DNA of 64,000 nt, taken from Pseudoduganella albidiflava. Lineage in GTDB: Bacteria; Pseudomonadota; Gammaproteobacteria; Burkholderiales; Burkholderiaceae_D. Below, piece by piece: positions 25,139 through 33,551 of this stretch. A program made the translations under genes and the position numbers. Within the stretch, counting starts at the first letter, position 1; the number at the start of each line of letters is the position of its first letter. The notes below the pieces were generated by a model that was given only the letters and a program-made list of their open reading frames with translations, ran no database searches and was not told the origin of the DNA. The DNA lies in the NCBI RefSeq assembly GCF_004322755.1, contig NZ_CP036401.1:6820001-6884000 (forward strand), written 5' to 3'.

Positions 25139-25507
25139 ATGAAAACCATCGCTATCGTCCTCTCCGCCGCCGCCCTGTTCGCTTCGGTGAATGCCTCGGC
25201 TACCACCCAGCTGACCCGGGCGCAAGTCATCGCCGACTACTCGGCCGCGGTGGCATCCGGCAATCGCCCGGTCGTTGACGACTCGTACGCCGGTTCGTAT
25301 GCCGATGCCGTCTCGACGAAGACCCGGGAAGAAGTGCGCGCCGAACTGCACATCGCCCAGCAACGCGGTGAGATCCTGGCGGGCGAGCAGTATCCGTTCG
25401 TTGCCTCCGATGCGGCCGGAACCGGCAAGACCCGCGCCGAAGTCGCGGCAGAGCTGGCCGCCGATCGCCGGGCGAACCCCGAGATGGCGCTGGAAGGCCG
25501 CTTCTGA
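25139..25507 (+). CDS. DUF4148 domain exported protein, copy 1
   Basis: A 122-residue small exported protein of the DUF4148 family, common in Burkholderiales in many copies. The signal peptide is MKTIAIVLSAAALFASVNASA. Two KTR-E-V-AEL repeats follow: KTREEVRAELHIAQQRGEIL and KTRAEVAAELAADRRANPEM, with GEQYPF between them. No enzymatic motif is seen; the family function is unknown and the protein is probably periplasmic. AAGGAG precedes the start. A second copy follows at 25580 with its own leader motif. Confidence 0.9.
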   Translation: MKTIAIVLSAAALFASVNASATTQLTRAQVIADYSAAVASGNRPVVDDSYAGSYADAVSTKTREEVRAELHIAQQRGEILAGEQYPFVASDAAGTGKTRAEVAAELAADRRANPEMALEGRF

Positions 25508-25525
25508 TCCCAGTCGTCACCAATA

Positions 25526-25545
25526 AGTAGTACGCTATTTAATCG
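25526..25545 (+). promoter_or_regulatory. leader motif copy 2
   Basis: AGTAGTACGCTATTTAATCG lies 54 bases before the second DUF4148 start and is identical to the motif at 45397-45416 in 18 of 20 positions, although the genes are 20 kb apart and unrelated. The surrounding coding DNA is far more GC-rich. Confidence 0.5.
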
Positions 25546-25579
25546 CTTAAAATAACCGATCTCGTTCAAGGATACCGCC

Positions 25580-25930
25580 ATGAAAACCCTCGCCATCGCC
25601 CTCTCCGCCGCCACCCTCTTCGCTTCCGCGCAGGTCTCGGCCCAGCAACCCGGTGACGTGCCCCGCATCCACGTGAGCGCCGCCAGCACGGGCAACCTGT
25701 TTGCTTCCGGTGAACTGTATTCGGGCACCCACTTCGAGACCGAGTCAAGCAAGACGCGCGACCAGGTCCGTGGCGAACTGCGCATCGCCCAGGAGCGCGG
25801 CGAACTGGTGGCAGGCGAGCAGTACCCATTCGTCGCGGAGGCCGCGCCGGGCCAAGGCAAGACCCGCGCCGAAGTGCAGGCGGAACTGGCCGCCTTCCGG
25901 CTGGCCAATCCCGAGCCCTACTACAACTGA
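25580..25930 (+). CDS. DUF4148 domain exported protein, copy 2
   Basis: A 116-residue paralogue of the preceding protein, with signal peptide MKTLAIALSAATLFASAQVSA and the same repeats: KTRDQVRGELRIAQERGELV, GEQYPF and KTRAEVQAELAAFRLANPEP. The two copies agree best in the signal peptide and the repeat blocks and differ in the linker between. The gene has its own leader motif and AAGGA site 10 bases upstream, so it can be expressed separately. The function is unknown. Confidence 0.9.
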   Translation: MKTLAIALSAATLFASAQVSAQQPGDVPRIHVSAASTGNLFASGELYSGTHFETESSKTRDQVRGELRIAQERGELVAGEQYPFVAEAAPGQGKTRAEVQAELAAFRLANPEPYYN

Positions 25931-25938
25931 TCCCCGCA

Positions 25939-25983
25939 GGCCACCGCGCAGGTACTGTCCGCGCGTACCGCGTCACGGTGGCC
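25939..25983. terminator. long hairpin between convergent genes
   Basis: GGCCACCG (25939-25946) and CGGTGGCC (25976-25983) are perfect arms, with an inner GGTAC/GTACC pair. There is no T-run, so intrinsic termination is uncertain; the position between the stops of the second DUF4148 gene and the cupin gene suggests a shared end structure. Confidence 0.45.
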
Positions 25984-25990
25984 AGGACGC

Positions 25991-26425
25991 TTACTTGTCG
26001 AGAATGACGATCGGCTTGTTCTTCTCCACCAGGTAGGTGGCCAGTTCCGCCGTGATGGCCGGCCCCACGTTCTTCGCGGAGTGCACGGCGCCGGCTGGAA
26101 TGTACAGCGACTCGCCTGCCTGCAGCGTGATGGTCTTCCCTTCCAGTTCGTACTGGATCGTTCCGCTCAGGACATAGGCGATTTCCACGCCCGGGTGGGA
26201 ATGCTTGGGAAACGACGCGCCCGGGGCAAAGTCGACCCGCACCTGGATCGCCTCCCGCTTGCCGTCGAAATCGCGCCGCACCGTCTCGGTCCGGGCGATG
26301 CCCTTGGCATCGAACTTGGGCGTGGCGGCTGCCGCCGGCGTCTGTGCGAACGCGGCGGACAGCGCCTGCGCGGCGAAAAACGCCACCGTCATGGCGGCTT
26401 TGGCATGGTGTCTGGATAATTTCAT
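25991..26425 (-). CDS. exported cupin-domain protein
   Basis: A 144-residue single-cupin protein with a signal peptide (AAMTVAFFAAQALSAAFAQ, cleavage before TPAAA). Cupin motif 1 is PGASFPKHSHPGVEIAYVLSG (shown in part: KHSHPGVEIAYVLSG), with His-His-Glu metal ligands near residues 75-83, and motif 2 is AGESLYIPAGAVHSAKNVG with the last His near 113. It probably binds a divalent metal in the periplasm. The substrate is unknown; many such proteins respond to antibiotics or quercetin-like ligands, which cannot be judged here. Confidence 0.87.
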   Translation of the reverse strand: MKLSRHHAKAAMTVAFFAAQALSAAFAQTPAAAATPKFDAKGIARTETVRRDFDGKREAIQVRVDFAPGASFPKHSHPGVEIAYVLSGTIQYELEGKTITLQAGESLYIPAGAVHSAKNVGPAITAELATYLVEKNKPIVILDK

Positions 26426-26556
26426 GATGTGCTTTCTCCGTGTGGGTGAAAAATCTGCATGCGGGGCTGTGGGCTGGCCGCCCGATGCCGTGAATTGCTT
26501 GGTGAAATGAAGCTGTATTACACTGTCGACCTCCTCGCCCTGCCCATGGAGCCCCC

Positions 26557-27201
26557 TTGCGAACTACCGAACCGAGCCAAGCGGCGCCGATCCGCGTCCT
26601 CGTCGTCGACGATCATCCGATCGTGCGCGCCGGGCTGGTCGACACGATCGGCAGCCAGCCGGATCTCGCCGTGGTCGGCGAGCTGGAGGATGGCGCCGAG
26701 GTGCTGGCGTCCTACGCAGCCATGCGGCCGCATGTCACGATCATGGACATCGCGATGCCCGTCATGGATGGCATCCAGGCGCTGGAAGCGTTGCGCGGGC
26801 AGCATGGCAATGCCCGGGTGATCATGCTGACGACGCTGGGCGGCGATCACCACCTGCGCCGCGCGATGGAACTGGGTGCCTGCGGCATCCTGATGAAGAG
26901 CAGCGTTCGCCAGGACTTGCTCGCCGCCATACGCGCGGTGCACGCGGGGAACCGCTGGATACCGCCCGACGTGGCCTGCACGCTGGTCGAGCACCTGGGC
27001 CAGCCGCACCTGAGCGAGCGCGAAGTGGCGGTACTGCGCAGCGCCGCGAGCGGCAATGCCAACAAGCAGATCGGCGTGAAGCTGGGCATCGCGGAAGATA
27101 CCGTCAAGACCCACATGCGCACCATCCTGGCGAAACTGGGCGCCAGCGACCGCACCCATGCGGTCGCGATCGCCATCAAGCGCGGCATCATTTCCCTCTA
27201 G
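26557..27201 (+). CDS. NarL/FixJ-family response regulator
   Basis: A 214-residue response regulator. The receiver domain has the acidic pair Asp18-Asp19 (VLVVDDHP), the phospho-acceptor Asp64 (TIMDIAMPVMDG) and a Lys in CGILMKSSV near 112. The LuxR-type helix-turn-helix is LSEREVAVLRSAASGNANKQ and IGVKLGIAEDTVKTHMRTIL (residues about 150-195). I use the TTG at 26557 with GGAG 6 bases upstream because it gives the usual short N-terminus. The orphan-like gene probably pairs with the HisKA_3-type kinase at 28395-31409, separated from it by a hydrolase gene. Confidence 0.88.
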   Translation: MRTTEPSQAAPIRVLVVDDHPIVRAGLVDTIGSQPDLAVVGELEDGAEVLASYAAMRPHVTIMDIAMPVMDGIQALEALRGQHGNARVIMLTTLGGDHHLRRAMELGACGILMKSSVRQDLLAAIRAVHAGNRWIPPDVACTLVEHLGQPHLSEREVAVLRSAASGNANKQIGVKLGIAEDTVKTHMRTILAKLGASDRTHAVAIAIKRGIISL

Positions 27202-27226
27202 CCGCGCGTTTGCTTCACGTTCCGCT

Positions 27227-28192
27227 TCAACCCTTGAGGAAGGCCAGCAGGTCGCTGTTGACCTGGTCCTTGTGGGTGTCCGTCAAGCCATGCGGCGCGC
27301 CCGGATAGACCAGCAGTTTGGCGTGCTTGACGATCGCGGCGGCCGCGCGGCCGGAGGAATCGATCGGCACGATCTGGTCGTCGTCGCCGTGGATGATCAG
27401 CGTGGGCTTGTCGAACTTGCGCAGGTCGGCGCGGAAATCCGTTTCCGAAAATGCCTTGATCGAGTCATAGGTATTCTTGTGCCCGGCCATCATGCCCTGC
27501 ATCCACCAGCCATCGACCAGGCCCTGCGACACCTTCGCGCCGGGGCGGTTGAAGCCGAAGAACGGACCGGCGGCGATATCCTTGTAGAGCTGGGAACGGT
27601 TGGCGACCGATCCGGCGCGGATGCCGTCGAAGACTTCGAGCGGCAGGCCGCCCGGGTTGTCGGCGGTCTTCAGCATCAGCGGCGGCACGGCCGACACCAG
27701 TACCAGCCCGGCCGTGCGCTTCGTGCCATGGCGGCCGACATACCGCGCCACCTCGCCGCCGCCCGTGGAAAAGCCGACCAGCACGGCATTCTTCAGGTCG
27801 AGCGTCTCGATCAGGTGGGCCAGGTCGTCCGCGTAGTGGTCCATGTCGTTGCCGTCCCAGGGCTGGCTGGAGCGGCCGTGCCCGCGGCGATCGTGGGCGA
27901 TGCAGCGGTAGCCGTGGTTCGCCAGGAAGAACATCTGCGATTCCCAGCTGTCGGCATTCAGCGGCCAGCCATGGGAAAACACCACAGGCTGGCCGGTTTT
28001 CGGGCCCCAGTCCTTGTAGTACAGCGATACCCCGTCGCGCGTGGTGAGCATGCCGCCATCGCGACGCGGCGCAACCGCGGGCGCCGCGGACGCATTCAGG
28101 GTGACACCGGCTGCCGCGGCGCCGGCCGCCGCCGTGGCTGCGCTCATCAGGACGTTGCGGCGCAGCGGGTTCGGGTTGGTATGGTTGGTCAT
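27227..28192 (-). CDS. exported alpha/beta hydrolase (chloroperoxidase/arylesterase-like)
   Basis: A 321-residue hydrolase with a twin-arginine-like signal ([20 protein letters not shown]). The mature domain has [14 protein letters not shown] (oxyanion), [14 protein letters not shown], the nucleophile elbow [13 protein letters not shown], the Asp in [11 protein letters not shown] and the His in [12 protein letters not shown]. This set is typical of cofactor-free haloperoxidases and arylesterases. The gene is convergent with the response-regulator gene. Upstream lies an 82-base array of 13-14-bp repeats (28218-28299). The start at 28192 follows GAGACC. Confidence 0.87.
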   Translation of the reverse strand: MTNHTNPNPLRRNVLMSAATAAAGAAAAGVTLNASAAPAVAPRRDGGMLTTRDGVSLYYKDWGPKTGQPVVFSHGWPLNADSWESQMFFLANHGYRCIAHDRRGHGRSSQPWDGNDMDHYADDLAHLIETLDLKNAVLVGFSTGGGEVARYVGRHGTKRTAGLVLVSAVPPLMLKTADNPGGLPLEVFDGIRAGSVANRSQLYKDIAAGPFFGFNRPGAKVSQGLVDGWWMQGMMAGHKNTYDSIKAFSETDFRADLRKFDKPTLIIHGDDDQIVPIDSSGRAAAAIVKHAKLLVYPGAPHGLTDTHKDQVNSDLLAFLKG

Positions 28193-28217
28193 GCTGGTCT
28201 CTCGTGGTTAATAGCTG

Positions 28218-28299
28218 CATAGATTCGCTGCATCGATTCGCGGCATCGAATGGCTGACATCGAATGGCTTCCATCGAATGGTTTCCATCGAATGGCTGA
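28218..28299. repeat. tandem 13/14-bp repeats upstream of exported hydrolase gene
   Basis: Six units: CATAGATTCGCTG, CATCGATTCGCGG, CATCGAATGGCTGA, CATCGAATGGCTTC, CATCGAATGGTTTC and CATCGAATGGCTGA. The last four keep a 14-base period. The array begins 25 bases upstream of the hydrolase start at 28192 and ends 95 bases from the kinase stop. The unit core CATCGAAT is the complement of the ATTCGAT core of the array at 14101. Confidence 0.9.
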
Positions 28300-28394
28300 A
28301 ATCGTTTTCATGCCTGCACAGCTTAGCGCCGTTTCCGGCGCCTGTATTCGCCACGAAGAGCGCGCCATCACTAGCTCTTTCGAGCGGCTGGCGC

Positions 28395-31300
28395 CTACGT
28401 CACCCGGGCGGATGCCCGGCTGCGCGGGCGCAACCGGTTGAACAGGGCGGCCGAACGGCGCCCCGGATATGCGAGCTCGGCCGAGATCTCCAGGTGCACC
28501 GACGTGCCCTTGCCCGGCGCGGAGTCCAGCCGCCAGGCGGCGCCGATCGCCGCCGCCCGCTCGCGCATGCCGACGATGCCGAAGTGCCGCGGCCGGCCCG
28601 GGCCCGCCGACAGTGCCGGCGCCATGCCGCAGCCATCGTCGCGCACCAGCACCACCAGCCGGTCCGCGCGGTAGTCCATGATGAATTCCACCAGGCTGGC
28701 GCGGGCATGGCGCGATGCATTGAACAGCGCTTCGCGAACGATCGCATGCACTTCCGAGCGCACCTTCGGGCACACCGGCCGCGGCTTGCCATGGATGCTG
28801 GCGGCAAAGCGTTCCTGCAGCAGCACGCGGCCGTACTGCGTCAGCGCCTGGCCCAGTTCGGCGGGTGCGCTGTCCGCACGCAAGTCCGTGATGCATTCGC
28901 GCCCTTCGGTCATCAGCGCATCGGCCAGGTCCAGCGTCTGTTCCAGCTTGCCGCGCTCTTCGGAACCGACCGGCAGGCGGCGCGCCTGCTGGTCGAACAG
29001 CATGATCAGGCCCTGCACGCTTTGCAGCAAGGTGTCGTGCAAGCCCCGCGCGATCCGCTCCCGCTCGGCGAGCCGCTCGTGCATCAGGTCCACCATCCGC
29101 GCGGTCAGGCGGCGCACGCGCAACAGGTACAGCCCGCCCAGCAGCGCCACCGCCAGCAGCGCCATCAGGACGGCGAACAGCGTGGTTTCCACGAACCGGG
29201 GCAGGAACACCAGCCGCAGCGTGGCGCCCTTGTCGTTCCACACGCCGTCTTCGTTGGCGGCCACGACCTGGAAACGGTAGGTGCCGGGGCGCAGGTTGGT
29301 ATAGATCGCTTCACGGCGCGCGCCCGCTTCCTGCCAGCGCTCGTCCACGCCTTCGAGCCGGTAGCGGAAGCGGGCCCGCTCGGGAACGGCCAGGCTGAGC
29401 GCCGTGTACCGGACCTGCAGGTCGCGGCTGCCCGCCGGCAGGCGCAAGCCATCGCTGGGCGGATAGGCGATGTCGCCGGAACGCACCGACAGCAGCTGCA
29501 CCGGCGGGGCGAGGCCGTTGCGGGGGATGCGGGCGGGATCGATGGTGGCGACTTCGCTGGCGGTGGCGAACCACAGCCGGCCATCGGTACTGCGCGCCAG
29601 CGATGGCAATGGCCGCAGTTGTTCGGCGCTGCCCACCAGGCCGTCCAGCGCGTCGAAACGCTCATAGGGCAACGGCCGCTCCGGTGCCCGCACCAGCTGC
29701 TCGACATCGGCGGCGGCGATGCGGCTGATGCCGTCGGAGCCGTGCAGCCACAAGTCGCCATCCGGCGTGCGGACGAGGCCCGAGATGCCCCGCAACGGCT
29801 GTCCGCCAGCCGGGTTCACGCCATGCCAGCGCTGGCCGTCATACCAGGCCAGGCCATTTTGCCCGCCCGCCCAGATCCGCGTGCCGTCCACCAGCAGCGC
29901 CTGGACGTTGCCCAGGTTCAGGCCAGCGGACCCGTCGAACACTTGCACCTTGCCGCGATCGATCATGGCGATCCTGTTGCGCAGGTAGGCCGCCCAGATA
30001 CGGCCCGCGTCATCGCATGCCAGCGCCAGCGCCAGCCCATCCGGCAATCCCGGCAGGCCGCCGTTCCTGTGCCACACGCCATCCCTGACCTGGAACAGGC
30101 CCACGCGCGCCATCGACATCCACATATGCCCCTGGCGATCGCTCACCATGGCCTGGGTGTCGTGACCGTTCACCTCCGCCGGATGCGGCAGCCTTGCCAG
30201 CGTGCCCGCCGCGGTCCGGCGCCAGCGTGCCTCGTGATTGGCAAACCACAGCGCGCCGTCGGGCGCGCGGTAGGCCGCGCTCAGTTCCATGCGGCCGAGC
30301 GTGGTGCCGGCACCGTCGACGTCATAGTGGCGCAGCGGCTTGCGGCTGTCGCCGATGATGACACCGCCACGGTCATCGGCGATCACGCCGGGGCGGTCGA
30401 ACGCCGTATCGACGGGGACCGTGCGCAGGCGAGTGCGCCGCAAACGGTCCAGGCCAGCCGAGGTGCCCACCCACATATTGCCCTCGCGGTCCTCGAAGGC
30501 CGACTGGATCAGCGGGCCGCTCAGGCCATTCGCGCGCGTCAGCTGCTGCGGCCGGGCCGCGGGGCCGACATACGGCGCCCTGCGGCGCTCCAGCGCATCC
30601 ACCTTCAGGATCCACATATTGCCGTCGCGGTCGAACAGCGCACCGTTGCCGCCCAGTTCCGCGCGCGGCGGCGGATTGCCGGGCGGCGCTGCCGCCAGCA
30701 CGCGATAGTGCTTGTCGATGCCGTCCGAGCCCCAGATCGTGCCGTCCGGCGCCTCGGCGATCGCCATCATGTCGATATGCGGCCAGGCCCGCCGGTAGCG
30801 CGCGGCGCCCGGGTCCCGGTAGTAGATCCCGCCCTGGACCGATACCCACTGGCGGCCGTCGCGGCCATACAGCACCTGGCGCGTGCGTGTCACCGGCAAG
30901 CCTTCGGCAGTGCCGATACGCCGGAAGCGCGCTGCGCCCGGCGCCAGGTATCCCAGGCCGGTACTGGTGGCGGCCCACACGCCGCCATCGGGCGCTTCCG
31001 TCATCGTCATCACGGAGCCGGGCGGCAACCCGTCGGCCTCCTTGAACAGACGCATGCGCCCCGCGGAGAACACGCTGATACCGCCGAAGCGGTCGCCGAC
31101 CCATAACCGGCCGTCGCGCGTGACCAGCAATCCCAGCGTGTTGGTCGAGTGCAGCCGGTGGCCCTGCACGCTGTCCATCCGTTCGAAGTCCAGGCCGTCG
31201 AAGCGGAACAGGCCATGGGGCGAACTGACCCAGAGCCAGCCGTCCGGTGTCTGGGCAAACTGCACGACGTCGGCGGGCGCACCGCGCTGGCCATGCCACG

Positions 31301-31409
31301 CGGTATGCGCGTACTCGGTCAGGAGGTGCGAACTGGACCGGGCCGCCATGGGAAGGGCCAGGACGACGAGGAGCAGCCCGAGGCGGGCGTGGAATGGCGG
31401 CATATTCAC
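28395..31409 (-). CDS. sensor histidine kinase with beta-propeller sensor (Reg_prop, Y_Y_Y, HisKA_3)
   Basis: A 1004-residue membrane sensor. A signal sequence (LGLLLVVLALPMAARSS) precedes about 650 residues of two-component-regulator propeller repeats (units such as APDGGVWAATSTGLGYL and DREGNMWVGTSAGLDRL). A Y_Y_Y domain follows (residues about 650-735, ending in YRFQVVAANEDGVWND), then one transmembrane helix (about 743-763), a HisKA_3 box with His791 in RIARGLHDTLLQ and an ATPase with N897 (EALFNASRHA) and VRDDGCGM. It should sense a periplasmic ligand, often a carbohydrate in this class, and phosphorylate a NarL-type regulator, probably the one at 26557. Confidence 0.9.
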   Translation of the reverse strand: MNMPPFHARLGLLLVVLALPMAARSSSHLLTEYAHTAWHGQRGAPADVVQFAQTPDGWLWVSSPHGLFRFDGLDFERMDSVQGHRLHSTNTLGLLVTRDGRLWVGDRFGGISVFSAGRMRLFKEADGLPPGSVMTMTEAPDGGVWAATSTGLGYLAPGAARFRRIGTAEGLPVTRTRQVLYGRDGRQWVSVQGGIYYRDPGAARYRRAWPHIDMMAIAEAPDGTIWGSDGIDKHYRVLAAAPPGNPPPRAELGGNGALFDRDGNMWILKVDALERRRAPYVGPAARPQQLTRANGLSGPLIQSAFEDREGNMWVGTSAGLDRLRRTRLRTVPVDTAFDRPGVIADDRGGVIIGDSRKPLRHYDVDGAGTTLGRMELSAAYRAPDGALWFANHEARWRRTAAGTLARLPHPAEVNGHDTQAMVSDRQGHMWMSMARVGLFQVRDGVWHRNGGLPGLPDGLALALACDDAGRIWAAYLRNRIAMIDRGKVQVFDGSAGLNLGNVQALLVDGTRIWAGGQNGLAWYDGQRWHGVNPAGGQPLRGISGLVRTPDGDLWLHGSDGISRIAAADVEQLVRAPERPLPYERFDALDGLVGSAEQLRPLPSLARSTDGRLWFATASEVATIDPARIPRNGLAPPVQLLSVRSGDIAYPPSDGLRLPAGSRDLQVRYTALSLAVPERARFRYRLEGVDERWQEAGARREAIYTNLRPGTYRFQVVAANEDGVWNDKGATLRLVFLPRFVETTLFAVLMALLAVALLGGLYLLRVRRLTARMVDLMHERLAERERIARGLHDTLLQSVQGLIMLFDQQARRLPVGSEERGKLEQTLDLADALMTEGRECITDLRADSAPAELGQALTQYGRVLLQERFAASIHGKPRPVCPKVRSEVHAIVREALFNASRHARASLVEFIMDYRADRLVVLVRDDGCGMAPALSAGPGRPRHFGIVGMRERAAAIGAAWRLDSAPGKGTSVHLEISAELAYPGRRSAALFNRLRPRSRASARVT

Positions 31410-31537
31410 GATGGCAAGACAATGCGCTAGTGTAACCTTGTTTGCCAGGCAATATCACTTTTGCAATCGGCGGCCGGGGGATGCGCGCCGCCGGCGCCAA
31501 TTCAACCGGGGGCGGATGTATGGATGACGCGGTAGTC

Positions 31538-31565
31538 GTCGAAGGTGAAGCGTCGAAGGTGAAGC
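31538..31565. repeat. two tandem copies of a 14-bp repeat upstream of the kinase gene
   Basis: GTCGAAGGTGAAGC occurs twice in a row, followed by a partial third (CTCGAAG). It lies in the 191-base space between the PPK2 stop (31601) and the kinase start (31409), upstream of the kinase. No other structure is evident in that space. Confidence 0.75.
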
Positions 31566-31600
31566 CTCGAAGTAAACCTGTTCGGGGCGAGAGGGATCGC

Positions 31601-32407
31601 CTATTTCACGCGCAGCTTGGCCAGCTTCGGATCGCCGGCCGGAAACGCCAGGCTCATGCCGCGCATCGTCTCGGCCAGCAGCGCCGCCACCGCGATATCG
31701 CGGTGCGGCTTCGAATCGGCCGGCACGATGTACCACGGCGCATGGGCCGCGTCGGTTTCGGCGATCGCCTTTTCATACGCCGCGTGGTATTCGGACCATT
31801 TCTCGCGGTGCTTCAAGTCTTCCGGATCGAACTTCCAGTGCTTCTCCGGATCGTCGATGCGGTCCTGCAGGCGCCGCCGCTGTTCGTCTTTCGAGATGTG
31901 CAGGAATACCTTGACGATGGTGGTGCCCGATTCGGCCAGCGTGCGTTCGAAGTCGCGGATCTGCGCGTAGCGGCAGCCCGCCTCGGGGCCGTCGATCCGG
32001 TCATACACGATCGGGTGCAGCACATCTTCGTAATGGCTGCGGTTGAACACGGCGATCTCGCCCTTGCGCGGCACCTGCAGGTGCACGCGCCACAGGAAGT
32101 CGCGCGCGGTCTCGGCCACCGTGGGCACGTCGAACCGTACCGGCCGCAGGCCCATCGGATTGATCTTGCGGAACAGCTGGTGCACGGTGCCGTCCTTGCC
32201 GGCGCAATCGACGCCCTGCAGCACCAGCAGCACCTTGCGCTGGTGCTCGGCGTACAACATCTCCTGCAAGGCCGCGATTTCCTTGTGCAAGCCCTTGCCG
32301 AACTGCCGGTCTTCGCGTTCGTCGCCGCTGCACAGCGGCGTCAGCGCGGCATCCTCGTCCACCAGCACGGGCCGGTCGCCGGCACGGAACAGTTTGCAGG
32401 CCTTCAT
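31601..32407 (-). CDS. polyphosphate kinase 2 family protein
   Basis: A 268-residue PPK2-family kinase. Walker A LQGVDCAGKDG is at residues 63-73, the lid region follows with GLRPVRFDVPT, and Walker B is FNRSHYEDVLHP near 120. These enzymes transfer phosphate between polyphosphate and nucleotides; the single PPK2 domain and the sequence GVDCAGKDGT suggest the subclass that makes ADP or ATP from AMP or ADP, but the class is not certain. Its start overlaps the LysR gene stop by 4 bases (ATGA), so it is the second gene of a two-gene unit. Confidence 0.9.
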   Translation of the reverse strand: MKACKLFRAGDRPVLVDEDAALTPLCSGDEREDRQFGKGLHKEIAALQEMLYAEHQRKVLLVLQGVDCAGKDGTVHQLFRKINPMGLRPVRFDVPTVAETARDFLWRVHLQVPRKGEIAVFNRSHYEDVLHPIVYDRIDGPEAGCRYAQIRDFERTLAESGTTIVKVFLHISKDEQRRRLQDRIDDPEKHWKFDPEDLKHREKWSEYHAAYEKAIAETDAAHAPWYIVPADSKPHRDIAVAALLAETMRGMSLAFPAGDPKLAKLRVK

Positions 32408-33372
32408 CCATTCTCCCTGGGATAGCGCTGCGCGGCCACTTCGCGCAGCGTGGCAAGCATCGCTTCCGCCCCGGGCGACAGGCGATGCTGTTTGCGGGTG
32501 ACGATACCATACAGGTCCATCGTCAGCCCCAGGTCATACGGCAGAACGGTGATCAGCCCCATGTCCAGGTAAGGCCGCACCAGTTCGGCGGGCAGTGCCG
32601 ACACCATGCGGCTGCCGGCCAGCAGGTTGACGATGACGGGCAGCGCCATGGCTTCCACGGTGTCCGACGGCGGTTCCAGGCCATGCGACAGGAACAGCGC
32701 CGTCAGCCGGTCGCGCAGCACCGAGCCGGCCGGCGGCACGATCCACGGTTCCCCGGCCAGATCGGCAAGCGTCAGGCCGGTGCGAGTGGCGAGCGGGTGG
32801 CCGGCGCCGGCGATCAGGCTGTGCGGTTCGTCGGTGACCGGTTCGAAATGCAGTTCGCCGGCGGCGTGCGAGTCCTGCACGCGGCCGATCACGATATCCA
32901 GTTCGCCGGCGCGCAGCTTGTCGGTCAGCAGCTTGCTGGTGTCGACGGTGACGGACACGCGCACCCGCGCATGGCGCGTCTTGAGCAGCTTGATCGCATC
33001 AGGCAGCAGGCCGGCGGAAGGCGTCAGCACGGCGCCGATATTGACCTTGCCGGACAGGCCGGACAACAGTTCCATCACTTCCTGGTGCGCCGCATCCATC
33101 TCCGCCAGCGCGGCGCCGGCACGGCGGATCAGCACTTCGCCATACCAGGTGGGCAGCACGCCGCGTGGCAGCCGCTCGAACAGCTGCACATTCAGCGCGT
33201 GTTCCAGTTCGGCCAGCAGCTTCGAGGCGGCCGGCTGCGTGAGGTTGGCCGCCTGCGCCGCATGGAGGATCGAGCCATGGCGGCCAAGTTCCACCAGCAG
33301 CACGAGCTGGCGCATCTTCAGGTGGGAGCGGACGAATCGGTCGGAAAGGATGTCGTGCATGGGGACTGACAC
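32404..33372 (-). CDS. LysR-family regulator (GbpR-like)
   Basis: A 322-residue LysR regulator. The helix-turn-helix is at residues about 19-62 (MRQLVLLVELGRHGSILHAA, then AANLTQPAASKLLAELE), with PRGVLPTWYGEVL after the wing. The effector domain (about 105-310) resembles that of GbpR-type regulators, which respond to sugars. It is co-transcribed with the PPK2 gene. In the same direction upstream lie the abiE pair and the galactan locus, so it may once have been next to, and control, the galactan genes; this is inference. Confidence 0.88.
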   Translation of the reverse strand: MSVPMHDILSDRFVRSHLKMRQLVLLVELGRHGSILHAAQAANLTQPAASKLLAELEHALNVQLFERLPRGVLPTWYGEVLIRRAGAALAEMDAAHQEVMELLSGLSGKVNIGAVLTPSAGLLPDAIKLLKTRHARVRVSVTVDTSKLLTDKLRAGELDIVIGRVQDSHAAGELHFEPVTDEPHSLIAGAGHPLATRTGLTLADLAGEPWIVPPAGSVLRDRLTALFLSHGLEPPSDTVEAMALPVIVNLLAGSRMVSALPAELVRPYLDMGLITVLPYDLGLTMDLYGIVTRKQHRLSPGAEAMLATLREVAAQRYPRENG

Positions 33373-33551
33373 TGCGAACCAAAGGCATCACCTGGATCGG
33401 GATGCCATTACCGGGCAATTCCAATCACAGCCCTCTGCTTCTGGGTTGATCCTGCGGTGCTGGTGCACCGGCGGAGAAGGGCGTCAGCCATGATAGAGCT
33501 GCCACCAGCCTCCGTCAATCGTGATCTCCGTGGCACCGCGCGTTTGAAACT

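Noticed and set aside
28278..31106. Open frame of about 940 codons opposite the propeller kinase
   Set aside because: The kinase has a signal peptide, propeller repeats, H-box and ATPase motifs; the opposite frame has none.
33373..33551. Hidden gene or transposon end between the LysR gene and the AbiEii gene
   Set aside because: No open frame, no inverted ends and no direct repeats could be found in these 179 bases; I see nothing in it.
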